The position numbers were made by a program, and so were the translations under genes. The notes beneath the pieces were generated by a model that was given only the letters and a program-made list of their open reading frames with translations, was not told where the DNA came from and searched no databases. Of a DNA stretch of 64,000 bases, positions 63,572-64,000 are shown piece by piece (positions within the stretch are counted from its first letter, which is position 1; each line of letters begins with the position of its first letter). The DNA is from Paramyrothecium sp. XJ0827 (Eukaryota > Ascomycota > Sordariomycetes > Hypocreales > Stachybotryaceae): the NCBI GenBank assembly GCA_020881915.1, contig JAJFPB010000006.1, forward strand, positions 4,278,001 through 4,342,000, written 5' to 3'.

Positions 63572-64000
63572 CTAAGCAACAAATTCACCCGCCACGAATC
63601 CAGAATTGTAGCAGCTGAGAATTGTAGTGGTGGGGTCCACAGTGATGACAGTTGATTCTTCAGCACCGGCACAGTCGGCGGAGGTAGACAGTCGCACTAT
63701 ATGAGTACGTGATTAGCAACAACCCTTGTATACAAGGCATCCAAGCAGGTGTAACTCACATGGTCGTGGATTGGCGTGGACCGTTCGCAAGAGCCAACTT
63801 TGATAGGGCAGGCTTAGCCCGGTTGTTGCGGGGATGCATTTGTCAGTAAGACCATTGTCGATAAATGGGTCACCATTGATTGCGCTTCCCGCGCAGTCCA
63901 ACCCGGCGTAGTAGTGGATAAAGTAAAGCCCTTGGTATGACCCGCCCTGACGCTCCTCGAGGGCGGCACTGGGAGCTGCGTGTACGCCAGCGATGGCAAA
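63572..64000 (-). CDS. Small secreted cysteine-containing protein (partial, 5' end beyond window)
   Basis: The gene enters from the right edge and ends at the stop 63572-63574. Two exons are visible: 63760-64000 and 63572-63696, separated by a 63-nt intron (63697-63759, GTGAGT donor, GCTAAT branch, ATATAG acceptor). The first visible residues FAIAGVHAAPSAALEERQ look like the end of a signal peptide plus a short pro-segment, so the protein is probably secreted. The mature part is about 100 residues with four cysteines (LDCAG, DKCIP, ADCAG, LSCYN), which could form two disulfides. I recognise no family. It is probably an unrelated neighbour marking the cluster edge. Confidence 0.65.

Overview
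The window looks like one large secondary-metabolite gene cluster from a filamentous ascomycete (Pezizomycotina). Two things support this: short 47-81 nt introns with GTRNGY donors, CTAAY-like branch points and YAG/AAG acceptors in nearly all genes, and the families present (multi-megadalton NRPS, highly reducing PKS, CYP, BCAT-type aminotransferase, ABCC exporters). The species cannot be read from the sequence.

Layout. 547-30706 (-) is one NRPS gene of about 10,000 codons. It starts with a vestigial adenylation-domain tail and a free carrier domain (T0), then has seven full modules, five of them with epimerisation domains, and stops straight after an E domain with no visible release domain. 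33666-41355 (-) is a complete highly reducing PKS (KS-AT-DH-cMT-ER-KR-ACP, five exons). 42143-43946 (+) is a cytochrome P450 with five introns, divergent from the PKS. 44218-45509 (-) is a PLP branched-chain-type aminotransferase. 47314-48939 (+) is a stand-alone copy of the N-terminal acyltransferase domain of fungal fatty acid synthase beta. 50055-54790 and 58481-63378 (+) are two paralogous full-length ABCC transporters. Between them, 55331-55813 (-) is a small NTF2/SnoaL-like protein. At the right edge a gene for a small cysteine-containing secreted protein (-) runs off the window and probably lies outside the cluster.

How the genes may work together (inference). The PKS makes a C-methylated reduced chain. 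The P450 and aminotransferase either turn it into a polyketide-derived alpha-amino acid (as PKS/P450/aminotransferase do for Bmt in cyclosporin, or as fatty-acid-type genes, BCAT and P450s do for the HC-toxin and apicidin side chains), or tailor it otherwise. Alternatively the chain is loaded on T0 to make a lipopeptide. The free FAS-type acyltransferase is a candidate for moving the chain between carriers. The domain order predicts acyl/starter-L-D-D-D-D-L-D. The ABCC pumps would export the product.

Points of special interest: a frame break in adenylation domain A2 (about 25,295-25,300) where about 13 nt appear to be missing; a damaged A5 pocket; a stop-free, 57-nt in-frame intron inside the NRPS at the same linker position as two ordinary introns; the isolated FAS-beta acyltransferase; and a G-run inverted repeat in the PKS/P450 divergent promoter. 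No pathway regulator, thioesterase or acyl-AMP ligase was found inside the window.
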